56,548 nucleotides of DNA from positions 1 through 56,548 of IMG/VR virus record IMGVR_UViG_3300031521_000080, one strand, 5' to 3'. Source of the DNA: a virus. This document shows, one piece after another, positions 31,905 through 39,412 of the stretch. The translations under genes and the position numbers were made by a program. Positions within the stretch are counted from its first letter, which is position 1. Each line of letters opens with the position of its first letter. The notes under the pieces are model-generated. The model was not told the DNA's origin. It worked only from the letters and a program-made list of their open reading frames with translations, and did no database searches.

Positions 31905-33365
31905 CTACCAAGCTGTGAGTGCTGCACGCTTCCAGCCAGTCGAGGTCTTGCTGTAGATGAAGCCATCATCGCTGGCAATGTCGCCCACCACGCCCAACGC
32001 ATCAGCACTACTGGTGGGGATGGAGACGGACGACAGAGAAGTGATCTCCGGAGTTGCCCACTTCAGCCCGGCAGGCGTGGTGGGGTCGACAGTCAGAACC
32101 TCCCCTTCCGCGCCCACAGGAAGTACAGCGGGACCTCCAGATGCCGCCGTGAACAGCACGGTGGTCATCGTCTGGTAGCCACCGTCGCTGGCGGTGATGT
32201 AGATCCGGAAGTCGGTGTAGGCAAGGGTCCCATTGACTGTGAACGTCTGGGTCTGCCCGATGGTCCACAAGACCCCTGTGTGGGTCGAGAGGTCCACCCA
32301 CGTTGAGCCGTCGTTGGAGCCCTGAATCTTGAAGTTCCGGGGGCTGCGGCCTGCTGAGAAGGTGTAGATGGTGATCGAGCATGACACCAACACCTCGGCT
32401 CCAGCAGAGTGGCCGGAGATCCAGTGGGGCAGGTCGAGAGCACTGTGCCAGTAGGTGGCTGGGTCGCCGTCGAAGGCGTTGCTGGCCTGATTGGTTGCCG
32501 ACCCGTCAATGACAGAGGATGCGGCGGACGAGATGATGTCAACCGGATGGGTGTCTCCGCCAGCGAGAGCGAAGGAAACCAGATCCCCAAGATGTGCCGG
32601 AGCTATCCCGGAACCACCTGTCGTGGGCAAGGCGGCAACCGTGGCCGCAAGATCCTCCACCACGGCGATGGTGGCGAACCCGGTGACGTCAGGAAGTTCG
32701 GTCTTCAGGGCATATGTGGTCAGGTCCACTGGAGCCGGGAGGTCGATGGTCTTGACGTAAGGAGTGAGGTCGACTGGAGTCGGGATGTCGGTCGTGTGTG
32801 CGTAGCCAGTGAGGTCCACCGGAGCCGGGAGGTCATCGGTGGTGATGAAGGCAGAGACGTCCGGGATGTCAGTCGTGCGGGCGTAGCCAGTGAGGTCCGC
32901 TGGAGTCGGGAGGTTCCCCCACCGGAACCCACCCGGGTAGCCGGAGTTCCTGAACAGGATCTGCCCATCGTCCGCTGGGGCGACGAAGGGGTCGCAGGAC
33001 AGCCTGACCCAGTGATCCGTATCTTCGTAGGGGGCAAGCATGACCGGAAGTTCTGTCGCGAGTTTGCAGTAGAACAAGGTCTCCATGAAAGCAACCACCG
33101 AGCCCACCGCGTAGGCCTCACCAATCCAACCTCCCTTGAACGCCATAGCTCCGGGCAACGGGACGATGAGACCCGGGACGTCGTCGGCGGTGATGAAGGC
33201 GGAGACGTCAGGCAGCTCGGACTTCAGGGCCAGCTGGGAGATGTCCACCGGATCCACAGGAGCGGGGATGTCCGTGAGCTTGGCCAGCCCCGTGGCTGTG
33301 ACCACAGAGGGAGGCAAGACCGGGTCGGTGACATCCACGGTGACGTAGCGGCGATTGGTAGCCAT
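31905..33365 (-). CDS. Fibre protein with discoidin-type domain
   Basis: 486 residues. The N-terminal half repeats a short unit, (L/G)YxxTTDIPxPVDLT, several times. Residues about 275-415 form an F5/8 type C (discoidin) domain: ASNAFDGDPATYWHS...RNFKIQGSNDGSTWVDLSTHTG...YTDFRIYITASDGGY, which usually binds carbohydrate. The C-terminus (GDIASDDGFIYSKTSTGWKRAALTAW) is a typical phage fibre end. It lies between adaptor and stopper genes, an unusual place that suggests a head or neck fibre. Confidence 0.8.
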   Translation of the reverse strand: MATNRRYVTVDVTDPVLPPSVVTATGLAKLTDIPAPVDPVDISQLALKSELPDVSAFITADDVPGLIVPLPGAMAFKGGWIGEAYAVGSVVAFMETLFYCKLATELPVMLAPYEDTDHWVRLSCDPFVAPADDGQILFRNSGYPGGFRWGNLPTPADLTGYARTTDIPDVSAFITTDDLPAPVDLTGYAHTTDIPTPVDLTPYVKTIDLPAPVDLTTYALKTELPDVTGFATIAVVEDLAATVAALPTTGGSGIAPAHLGDLVSFALAGGDTHPVDIISSAASSVIDGSATNQASNAFDGDPATYWHSALDLPHWISGHSAGAEVLVSCSITIYTFSAGRSPRNFKIQGSNDGSTWVDLSTHTGVLWTIGQTQTFTVNGTLAYTDFRIYITASDGGYQTMTTVLFTAASGGPAVLPVGAEGEVLTVDPTTPAGLKWATPEITSLSSVSIPTSSADALGVVGDIASDDGFIYSKTSTGWKRAALTAW

Positions 33366-33368
33366 GAG

Positions 33369-33992
33369 TCAGACCCCCTGCGTGTAGAGGCCGGAGCCGG
33401 GCGGATCTTCGATCCATGACGCAGGAACCACGTCGGCGTCGAAGAGAGAGGGCTCCCGGGTCTGGAGTCCGGGGGCTGGGTCAAGGTTGAAGCCAAAGTT
33501 GGCGGAAAGGCGACGATCCACCGGGGACAGGTACTCCACGTTTCCAGAAACATGTCCGGTGACGAAGGTGCCGTCGTGCTCGAACATCTCGATGCCACCA
33601 CGCTGGAAATCTCCACTCGCGCGGTCGCAGACCGACAGCTGGCCGACCGCCATGTCGAACCACATGATCCCGGTCTCCAGCCCCTTCTGGGCGGCTGCGG
33701 CCACCTTCGAGTAGGAGTAGGAGCCGATGGACTCGGAGTTGAACGGGGAGGCCTTGGCTGACTGATACGGAGCCGTCAGGTGGATGGCGTCGGCCATGGA
33801 GATGATGGCGAAGTCGACCATCTGCTGCTGGTCAGCGGTCAGCAGCTCCGGGTCGAAGATGCAGGTCCCGATCTTGAAGAGCAGGACGGCCTGAGGAATG
33901 GCGGAGGAGGCGATGAACGTTTCAGGAAACGAGGCTACGGGCCTGCCTGTGAACGCCGCGATCAGCTCCCGGGTGTAGGTCTTGTATGCCAT
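33369..33992 (-). CDS. Head-tail adaptor
   Basis: 207 residues. The helical N-terminal part (ELIAAFTGRPVASFPETFI, QQMVDFAIISMADAIHLTAPYQ) and YSYSKVAAAAQKGLETGIMWFDMAVGQL match gp6/gp15-type adaptors that dock on the portal. It is the first connector gene after the head and fibre genes. Two perfect palindrome copies (33540-33551 and 33919-33930) lie inside it. Confidence 0.72.
   Translation of the reverse strand: MAYKTYTRELIAAFTGRPVASFPETFIASSAIPQAVLLFKIGTCIFDPELLTADQQQMVDFAIISMADAIHLTAPYQSAKASPFNSESIGSYSYSKVAAAAQKGLETGIMWFDMAVGQLSVCDRASGDFQRGGIEMFEHDGTFVTGHVSGNVEYLSPVDRRLSANFGFNLDPAPGLQTREPSLFDADVVPASWIEDPPGSGLYTQGV
33540..33551. repeat. Perfect dispersed palindrome GTTTCCAGAAAC
   Basis: 10 of 10 defined positions, inside the head-tail adaptor gene. 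Confidence 0.7.
33919..33930. repeat. Perfect dispersed palindrome GTTTCAGGAAAC
   Basis: 10 of 10 defined positions, inside the head-tail adaptor gene, 368 nt from the previous perfect copy. Confidence 0.7.
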
Positions 33993-34010
33993 CCCTCAGG
34001 TCCTTTCCTG

Positions 34011-34670
34011 TCAGATGCTCGCGAGCGGAACAGCCCGAGCACGCCGGGCATCCTGAGCGACCATGTCGTCATCGAACTTCTCGCCCGGGAAGGGGACGAA
34101 GGGACCGGGGCTGAAGTAGTGGTGACCCCAGCGAAGGATCTGGGCGTTGGGGTTGTTGGCCAGATCGAGCCATGACGCCCCGTTGCGGTCCTGCGTGCGC
34201 TTGTAGGTCTCGCCGCCGACCTCGAACTCCAGCTCCTGACCCCTGTACCAGTTCTGGCCGAAGGCGATCATGCCGTCGTACACGAAGTGGATCAGAACCT
34301 TCTCACCGTTCCCGGCCTTGGCGTACCGCGTGGGGGCGTTCTCGGCGATGATGGCGTTGCGCTTGGCCATCCTGTCCTCCAGCTCCTTGATCCGGATCTC
34401 GGCCTCGGTCAGCTCGACCGGCTCCTCCGGTTCTTCCTCGGGCTCGTCGAAGGACGGCATCGGTTCAGCAAGCATGGCCTCCAGCTCGCGGATACGGGCA
34501 GCTTCGGGGTCCTCCGGGGCAGGGGGAGCCTTCTTGGCCGGTGCCTTGGCTGCACGTGCCGGGGCCTTCACAGGAGCCTTCGGAGGCTCTTCTGTGGGGA
34601 CTACTACGTCATCCGGTGTCAGTTCGAGGAGGTCCTCGAAGTTGTCCACTGGTTCCGTGGTGTCAGTCAT
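34011..34670 (-). CDS. Hypothetical head/connector-region protein
   Basis: 219 residues. It begins MTDTTEPVDNFEDLLELTPDD, followed by an Ala/Pro/Lys linker (34-52) and an acidic, coiled-coil-like stretch (RIRELEAMLAEP to IRIKELEDRMAKRNAII). The compact C-terminal half reads VLIHFVYDGMIAFGQNWYRGQELEFEVGGETYKRT. No family is recognised. The position suggests a virion or assembly role. The start motif VDNFEDLL resembles the C-terminal tip of the SSB-like protein. Confidence 0.65.
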   Translation of the reverse strand: MTDTTEPVDNFEDLLELTPDDVVVPTEEPPKAPVKAPARAAKAPAKKAPPAPEDPEAARIRELEAMLAEPMPSFDEPEEEPEEPVELTEAEIRIKELEDRMAKRNAIIAENAPTRYAKAGNGEKVLIHFVYDGMIAFGQNWYRGQELEFEVGGETYKRTQDRNGASWLDLANNPNAQILRWGHHYFSPGPFVPFPGEKFDDDMVAQDARRARAVPLASI

Positions 34671-34763
34671 GGTTGTTGCCCTCCCGGGGTCTCTATGGAA
34701 GATCGGCCTTCGACCGCTCGGGAGCAGCTTACCGGAGTCCCAAGGTAGGGATTCATCTTTCGG
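34671..34763 (-). promoter_or_regulatory. Intergenic region with GGCCGATCTT element, site 2
   Basis: A 93-nt gap. The exact 10-mer lies at 34699-34708, 28 nt before the ATG at 34670. Together with flanking GAAG/CTTC it could also form a small hairpin. No standard -10/-35 pair is seen. Confidence 0.45.
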
Positions 34764-35972
34764 TCAAGACTTGATGACCGCAGTCTGAACTGTGTCCGTC
34801 TGCGCCGAGATGAAGCCAGCGGTTCCCGACGTGATCGTGACCGCGTTGAGCTTTGCCTTGGAGGCGGTCGAGCGGACCACTACTCCCCACGACGCCCGGT
34901 TGCCTCCGGTTGCGGGCAAGACCACCGAGCCCACCACATGACAGGTGTCTGCGGCGATGTCGACCTCAGGGTAGGTGGCTGTGGCAGAGGTGGCGTTGTT
35001 GCTCACCTCGGACCCAATGAGTGCCGAGTTCGACGCTCCGTCTGCGAACGCCACCCCCGTGCGTCCGTTGTAGTCGACGGTGACACCCTTGAGCTTGACC
35101 TTCGCCGTTGCCGTGACGCCGTTCTGGGAGTTGGAGTAGAAGTGTCCCCCGGCGAAGTTCAGCCCCAGTGCTGCGGCCTGCACGCCGTGCAGGTTGTAGC
35201 TCAACGTCATGCCGGTGAGGTCCACCATCATCGATCCAAGAGCGCCTGCTCCGAGGATGCCCGGTCCTGCGTTGCCTGCGCAGGTCGAGTTCGACACCTT
35301 GCCTCGGGTGGTGTGCGTTTCGGCCCGGATGAGACCGATGCCTGCGCCAGCGTTGTAGTTGCAGTCGACACCGTTCACCGAGAACTCGACCACGTCCGTG
35401 CCCACGTTCGGGTTCGGCTCGAAGTAGATGCCTCCCTTGGGGGCTGTGCCGTTGACGGTGCCATTGGAGTTGTAGCATCCGCCCTCGAACTTGACGCCGG
35501 AGGCTCCCGTGACGGAGGCTCCGTTGCGCCGGTTGATGCGGCAGTCGCAGCGGGTCAGCACGACGTCATCGACTCCACCTCCGACGTAGATGCCATCACC
35601 CCAGCACTCGTGGACCTTCACGTCCTCAACCCTTGCGCCATCCCCACCAGTCAGGATGGAGATGCCGTGACCCCACTCTCCTGTCGAGCCAAGGTGTGTC
35701 CGGACGTCGCCGATGATCTGCCCTCCCTTGACCTTGCAGTCGGCCTCCGAGATGGTGATCACCGAATAGCCCCCGAGATCGGTCGGAATGACGAGCAGGC
35801 GGGCACTGGGGTGCAGCTCCAGCGACATGCCGGGCTGATCCAGCTTGATTCCCAGCGCGGCATCAACCAGCCAGTCTCCCGCAGGGACGAAGCCGTCTCC
35901 TGCGAGCAGGGCGGCATTGGCGGACGCGCTGATGTCGGCACCGGGGACGGCTCCGTAGTCTGTGATGTTCAT
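34764..35972 (-). CDS. Right-handed beta-helix (pectin lyase-like) protein
   Basis: 402 residues. The start MNITDYGAVPGADISASANAAL is the classic opening of phage tailspike beta-helices. Short repeats with Asn/Gly turns follow (VEDVKVHECWGDGIYVGG, CDCRINRRNGASVTGASGVKF, NGVDCNYNAGAGIGLI, GVTVDYNGRTGVAFADG). Such proteins bind or cleave polysaccharide. AAGGAG precedes the ATG. It belongs to the fibre cassette between capsid and connector genes. Confidence 0.85.
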   Translation of the reverse strand: MNITDYGAVPGADISASANAALLAGDGFVPAGDWLVDAALGIKLDQPGMSLELHPSARLLVIPTDLGGYSVITISEADCKVKGGQIIGDVRTHLGSTGEWGHGISILTGGDGARVEDVKVHECWGDGIYVGGGVDDVVLTRCDCRINRRNGASVTGASGVKFEGGCYNSNGTVNGTAPKGGIYFEPNPNVGTDVVEFSVNGVDCNYNAGAGIGLIRAETHTTRGKVSNSTCAGNAGPGILGAGALGSMMVDLTGMTLSYNLHGVQAAALGLNFAGGHFYSNSQNGVTATAKVKLKGVTVDYNGRTGVAFADGASNSALIGSEVSNNATSATATYPEVDIAADTCHVVGSVVLPATGGNRASWGVVVRSTASKAKLNAVTITSGTAGFISAQTDTVQTAVIKS

Positions 35973-35997
35973 GCTGCTCCTTGGGGTGGAAAGTGGA

Positions 35998-37197
35998 TCA
36001 GACGACCTTGTAGCCGATAGTCATTCGGATGATGTCACCGACAGCCCACGCCCACGGGGAGGAGGTCGTGGCGCGGCCACTGGCCGCGCTGATGATGTAG
36101 GAGTTGGGCACGAACGAGCACATCTGCCACGTGTATGGCGAGTTCCTGAAGATCCAGCCCGAACCGGTGTAGATGGCAGCGTCGGTGTCAGCGATGGGCA
36201 GGCTGGGGTAGAAGATGCCCTGCACGGTCGTAGTGGAGCCGAACACGAGGTTGTACCTGACGAAGCAGATGCCACCCAGCCGCAGGTACGTCGCCTGATT
36301 GGTGCCATTGCCCAACGTCAAGTTCGTCCACGTCGGGGTGAACGAAGTCCACGAGGACTGCGTTGTCTGCTTGGCGTTGATCTGGGTCTGGAGTGCACTC
36401 GTCACGCCGTCGAGGTAGTTCATCTCGGCAGTGGTGGCGGTGACACCGTCGAGCTTGTTCAGCTCGGCAGCGGTGGCTGTGACATCGGTGGCTCCGACAG
36501 CGAGCAGGTGGCTGTGGTTGGAGACTGCCTTGGTGCCAAGCTGGGTCTGGATCGCGGAGGTGACCCCCGAGGTGTAGTTCAGCTCCGTGGCGGTCGCGGT
36601 GACACCGGCCAAGTCATTGATGTCCAGAGCCTTCTTCAGGACACACTCATCCACCCGGCACGTCCCTGACGTCGCCGTCGCCGGGACTATCACCTCAAGG
36701 GTGACCGAGCTGACCCCAGCCGGAACCACATAGATGGCGGTGTAGATGGCGTAGGCGGGAGCGTTGATGCTGATGTTCGACTGGACAGCTGGGATCCGCA
36801 CACCTGTGTTCGTGACGATGTTGAACGTCATGTAGCCCGTGCCCGTCATGGCTGTCCTGAGAGCGATGGACGCCTTGGCTGTGTCTCCCTGCTTGACGGG
36901 CATACTGATCAGCGAGGTCAAGGTCTTCACAGCACCTGTGGCCGTCACCATGGCACAGTTGTTGCCCATGTAGGGAGTAACGGAGTCCAGAGCCCAGCCT
37001 CCCGACTGGCTCCACCCGGACAGGTCGGCGTAGTCCTCGAAGCCGGGGTTCATCAGGTAGTTGACTTTGTCCGTCCCCCACTGCGGAAGGTAGTCAAGAG
37101 CCGCGAGGTCTGCCTTGCCAGCCACAAGGCTCCGGAGAGCGTTGAACTCGGTTGCCAGCCTCGAAGCAAGAGCCGAGATGCCTGACGCCAGAGTCAT
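35998..37197 (-). CDS. Fibre protein with carbohydrate-binding-like module
   Basis: 399 residues. Residues about 47-90 (NYLMNPGFEDYADLSGWSQS and on) open a CBM4/9-like beta sandwich. Then come repeats GVTATATELNYTSGVTSAIQ and GVTATTAEMNYLDGVTSALQ, known from fibre shafts, and a C-terminal beta head (WTNLTLGNGTNQATYLRLGGICFVRYNLVFG). The N-terminus (ISALASRLATEFNALRSLVAGKADLAAL) resembles that of the next fibre, a likely common anchor. It starts on the previous stop (TGATG). Confidence 0.8.
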   Translation of the reverse strand: MTLASGISALASRLATEFNALRSLVAGKADLAALDYLPQWGTDKVNYLMNPGFEDYADLSGWSQSGGWALDSVTPYMGNNCAMVTATGAVKTLTSLISMPVKQGDTAKASIALRTAMTGTGYMTFNIVTNTGVRIPAVQSNISINAPAYAIYTAIYVVPAGVSSVTLEVIVPATATSGTCRVDECVLKKALDINDLAGVTATATELNYTSGVTSAIQTQLGTKAVSNHSHLLAVGATDVTATAAELNKLDGVTATTAEMNYLDGVTSALQTQINAKQTTQSSWTSFTPTWTNLTLGNGTNQATYLRLGGICFVRYNLVFGSTTTVQGIFYPSLPIADTDAAIYTGSGWIFRNSPYTWQMCSFVPNSYIISAASGRATTSSPWAWAVGDIIRMTIGYKVV

Positions 37198-37838
37198 CAG
37201 GCCAGACCGGCGACGAACACAGCGACGAAGTCGGTGGCCGGGTCACCGATCAGGGCGGCTTCCTGCGCGCCGATGTTGTTGCGGGCGAAGGTCTGCTGGG
37301 GAGCGGTGAAGGTCTGTGCTGTGACGGCAACCCGGAGCCCCAGAGCGGTGGTGAACCCAGTGGCTTCAGTGTCGTCTGCTGCCATCAGGGCTTGCAGCTC
37401 ACCGAGGGTGTCGTATGCCGCCGAAGCTCCACCAAGGATCTCGTTCTTGAGGGCAAGGATGGCGGCAGCCTGTGCAGTGGAGACCGGCTTGGCCACGTCG
37501 GTGGTGTTGTCCACTGAACCCAGCCCGACCATGGCCTTGGTGATCCCACCGACGGTACCAGTGAACGTCGGACTGGCGATGGGTGCCTTGAGCGCATCCT
37601 CGGAGGAGATCTTGGAGGACGACCACGTGTTGACGCCGTTCGTGGCGGCGTCGTTGATGGAAGCTCCAGCTCCGCCAATGCCTGCCATCACCTCGTTGAC
37701 CGCACCCACCAGATCGGTCTTGTAGGTGGTGGTCAACCCGGCAAGGCTGGACAGGTTCCCGTTGATCAGGGTCCGCAGCGCCTTGGACTCTGTCGCTGAC
37801 CGGGTGAAGGCGTTGGCGATGTTGGTTACCAGTGACAT
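37197..37838 (-). CDS. Fibre protein with shaft repeats
   Basis: 213 residues. The N-terminal helix (NIANAFTRSATESKALRTLINGNLSSLAGL) parallels the downstream fibre. SPTFTGTVGGITKAMVGLGSVDNTTDVAKPVSTAQAAA is the standard short-fibre repeat region. The C-terminus contains FARNNIGAQEAALIGDPATDFVAVFVAGL. It is part of the fibre cassette. Confidence 0.8.
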   Translation of the reverse strand: MSLVTNIANAFTRSATESKALRTLINGNLSSLAGLTTTYKTDLVGAVNEVMAGIGGAGASINDAATNGVNTWSSSKISSEDALKAPIASPTFTGTVGGITKAMVGLGSVDNTTDVAKPVSTAQAAAILALKNEILGGASAAYDTLGELQALMAADDTEATGFTTALGLRVAVTAQTFTAPQQTFARNNIGAQEAALIGDPATDFVAVFVAGLA

Positions 37839-37841
37839 GTC

Positions 37842-38171
37842 CTAGACCAGCCTGTTCTCGAAAAGAAGGGTGAAATCCATGTAGTCGTCGTACGCGGGAT
37901 GTGGTGTGACATCCACGATGTGCAGTTGAAGCTCTTCCCCGTTACCCATCGGCCCCGGAGGACCGGGGATACCCCGTGGTCCCGGCGAGCCTTCCAGTAC
38001 CTCCACGATCTCGGTGACCTCTTCGATCACCTCGACCACATCGGGGGCCCCCGTGAGGACCTCCACCAACTCGGTGCCCTCGGTGACCACCTCGACGAAC
38101 TCCGGGGAGTCGGTGAGGACCTCCACCAGCTCGACACCTTCGGTGACCACCTCGACGAACTCCTCGGTCAT
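37842..38171 (-). CDS. Val/Glu-repeat and collagen-like fibre protein
   Basis: 109 residues from ATG 38171 (overlaps the upstream stop, ATGA). Residues 4-63 are three copies of a 20-residue unit, the first being EFVEVVTEGVELVEVLTDSP. Residues 62-77 are Gly-X-Y (GSPGPRGIPGPPGPMG). A short beta C-terminus (LQLHIVDVTPHPAYDDYMDFTLLFENRLV) follows. The pattern suggests a fibrous trimer linker. Its partner is probably the BppU-like protein directly upstream. Confidence 0.78.
   Translation of the reverse strand: MTEEFVEVVTEGVELVEVLTDSPEFVEVVTEGTELVEVLTGAPDVVEVIEEVTEIVEVLEGSPGPRGIPGPPGPMGNGEELQLHIVDVTPHPAYDDYMDFTLLFENRLV
37983..38162 (-). repeat. Three tandem 60-bp Val/Glu repeats
   Basis: Encodes EFVEVVTEGVELVEVLTDSP, EFVEVVTEGTELVEVLTGAP and DVVEVIEEVTEIVEVLEGSP. 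The first two are almost identical at DNA level. Confidence 0.85.
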
Positions 38172-38509
38172 CGGGTGATGTCTTTCCGGACGCCGAACTT
38201 GCCTCCCCCACGGGTCAGCACCTGAGGGGGCTGATCGGCGGAGGTGCTCTGCAAGTCCCACAGACCCTGCCCCGCCACAGTTGTCTGCTCCGGGGTGAGT
38301 CGCAGGGTCAGCTCCCCCTGTGCGGCATTGGTGGTATCCACCTCGAAGGTGAACATGGGCTCCACGTCGTCGGGATCCTTGCGGGCCTGTGCTGCCCATG
38401 TCGAGCCGGACAGGTCGATGGGCTGCCGGGTTGCCTTGTCCTTGATCCGGATTGTTTTGTCAAACGAGTCGCCCCGGAAGGCTTCGAGGTCCAGCACGAA
38501 CCTGTTCAT
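38168..38509 (-). CDS. BppU N-terminal-like baseplate/head fibre anchor
   Basis: 113 residues, Ig-like beta pattern: FRGDSFDKTIRIKDKATRQPIDLSGSTWAAQARKDPDD, then GELTLRLTPEQTTVAGQGLWDLQST and a VRKDITR end. This matches the N-terminal domain of lactococcal BppU and similar actinophage proteins that anchor fibres. GGGAGG precedes the ATG. It is the first gene of the fibre cassette. Confidence 0.78.
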   Translation of the reverse strand: MNRFVLDLEAFRGDSFDKTIRIKDKATRQPIDLSGSTWAAQARKDPDDVEPMFTFEVDTTNAAQGELTLRLTPEQTTVAGQGLWDLQSTSADQPPQVLTRGGGKFGVRKDITR

Positions 38510-38528
38510 CGTTGCCTCCCGTTAGTCA

Positions 38529-39374
38529 CTACAGAAGATCGGCCTTGGACAGGTAGGCAGCGATGGCCTCAAGGTACTCGGGAGAGGCGTGGAAGGTCTC
38601 CGCCCACCCCACGGCTGTGTTGCATCTTGTGCAGACCAGCCCCCTGATGCACTGGGCGCACCCCGATACTCCTGAGCAGTGCTTGTGGTCGTGGTCAATC
38701 GCAGGTGATCTGGTTTCGGAAAACGGAGTCAGGCACACGGCGCAGGAGTAACTCTGTGCTTCCAACAGGGCTGTGTAGGTCTCCCTCGACAGGCCATGGC
38801 GATTGGTTCTCTGCTGAAGGTTCATCCGCCGACGTTCTTCAGGAGTCAGCGCAGCATGACGTTCAGCCCGAGCCTTCTTCCGGCACTCCTCACACAGCAG
38901 GCTCTCCACCGTGGACTCACTGGGGTACTGGAAGACCGGCTTCTCTTCCCCACAGCGGGAGCAGGTACGAGATGCCTTCCGGTCCACCTTGATCCGGCCC
39001 TTCAGGGGAGCTGTCCGAGCCTTCACCTCTTCAGGAGTCTGCTTTCTCGAAACACCTCGACCCTCGATCCCGTGCTCGAACAGGGCGGTCCTCACCTGCT
39101 TCTCGGTGACTCCCAGCCCCACGGCGATGTGGGCTGCTGACATCGTGGGGGCCAGCCTTCTCAGGTGCTCCAGCCGCTCAGCAGTCCAGATCGACACGGG
39201 ACGACCAGTGTTGCCTGTCCGGGCGTCCTTGGCCTTCAGACCCAGCTGATTGAGCTTCCAGCGGACCATCTTCACCGGGCGATCCAGTTCGGTCGCCAGA
39301 TCCTTCAGAAATGACTCAGAGGCCGACTTCCGAAGAAGTTCGACCTCTGAGTCCAACCATGCACGTCTCTCCAT
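38529..39374 (-). CDS. HNH (endonuclease VII-like) homing endonuclease
   Basis: 281 residues. The N-terminal region has helix-turn-helix-like segments (SESFLKDLATELDRPVKMVRWKLNQLGL and MSAAHIAVGLGVTEKQVRTALFEHGI) for DNA reading. Then CSRCGEEK and CEECRKK, and the nuclease core CAVC...AIDHDHKHC and CIRGLVCTRCNTAVGW. It is closely similar in core to the gene at 5604. It interrupts the capsid to fibre order and has its own candidate leaderless promoter. Confidence 0.88.
   Translation of the reverse strand: MERRAWLDSEVELLRKSASESFLKDLATELDRPVKMVRWKLNQLGLKAKDARTGNTGRPVSIWTAERLEHLRRLAPTMSAAHIAVGLGVTEKQVRTALFEHGIEGRGVSRKQTPEEVKARTAPLKGRIKVDRKASRTCSRCGEEKPVFQYPSESTVESLLCEECRKKARAERHAALTPEERRRMNLQQRTNRHGLSRETYTALLEAQSYSCAVCLTPFSETRSPAIDHDHKHCSGVSGCAQCIRGLVCTRCNTAVGWAETFHASPEYLEAIAAYLSKADLL
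38535..38544 (-). promoter_or_regulatory. GGCCGATCTT element, site 3 (fibre cassette)
   Basis: Exact 10-mer 25 nt before the ATG at 38509, lying at the end of the HNH coding sequence. GAGGCCATCGCTGCCT is 10 nt upstream, matching site 4 in 15 of 16 bases. Confidence 0.5.
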
Positions 39375-39381
39375 GCAGGAG

Positions 39382-39387
39382 AGTTTA
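39382..39387 (-). promoter_or_regulatory. Candidate leaderless -10 for the HNH gene
   Basis: TAAACT ends 7 nt before the ATG at 39374, in the 38-nt gap after the capsid gene. The same spacing is seen at 17672. No ribosome site with proper spacing is present. Confidence 0.45.
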
Positions 39388-39412
39388 GCACACTTTAGCT
39401 GTGATCACCAGA

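Noticed and set aside
34699-34708. GGCCGATCTT as a standard FliA/WhiG promoter
   Set aside because: No TAAA box at 15-16 nt upstream in any of the six sites, and the last bases differ from GCCGATAA, so only a diverged specificity is possible.
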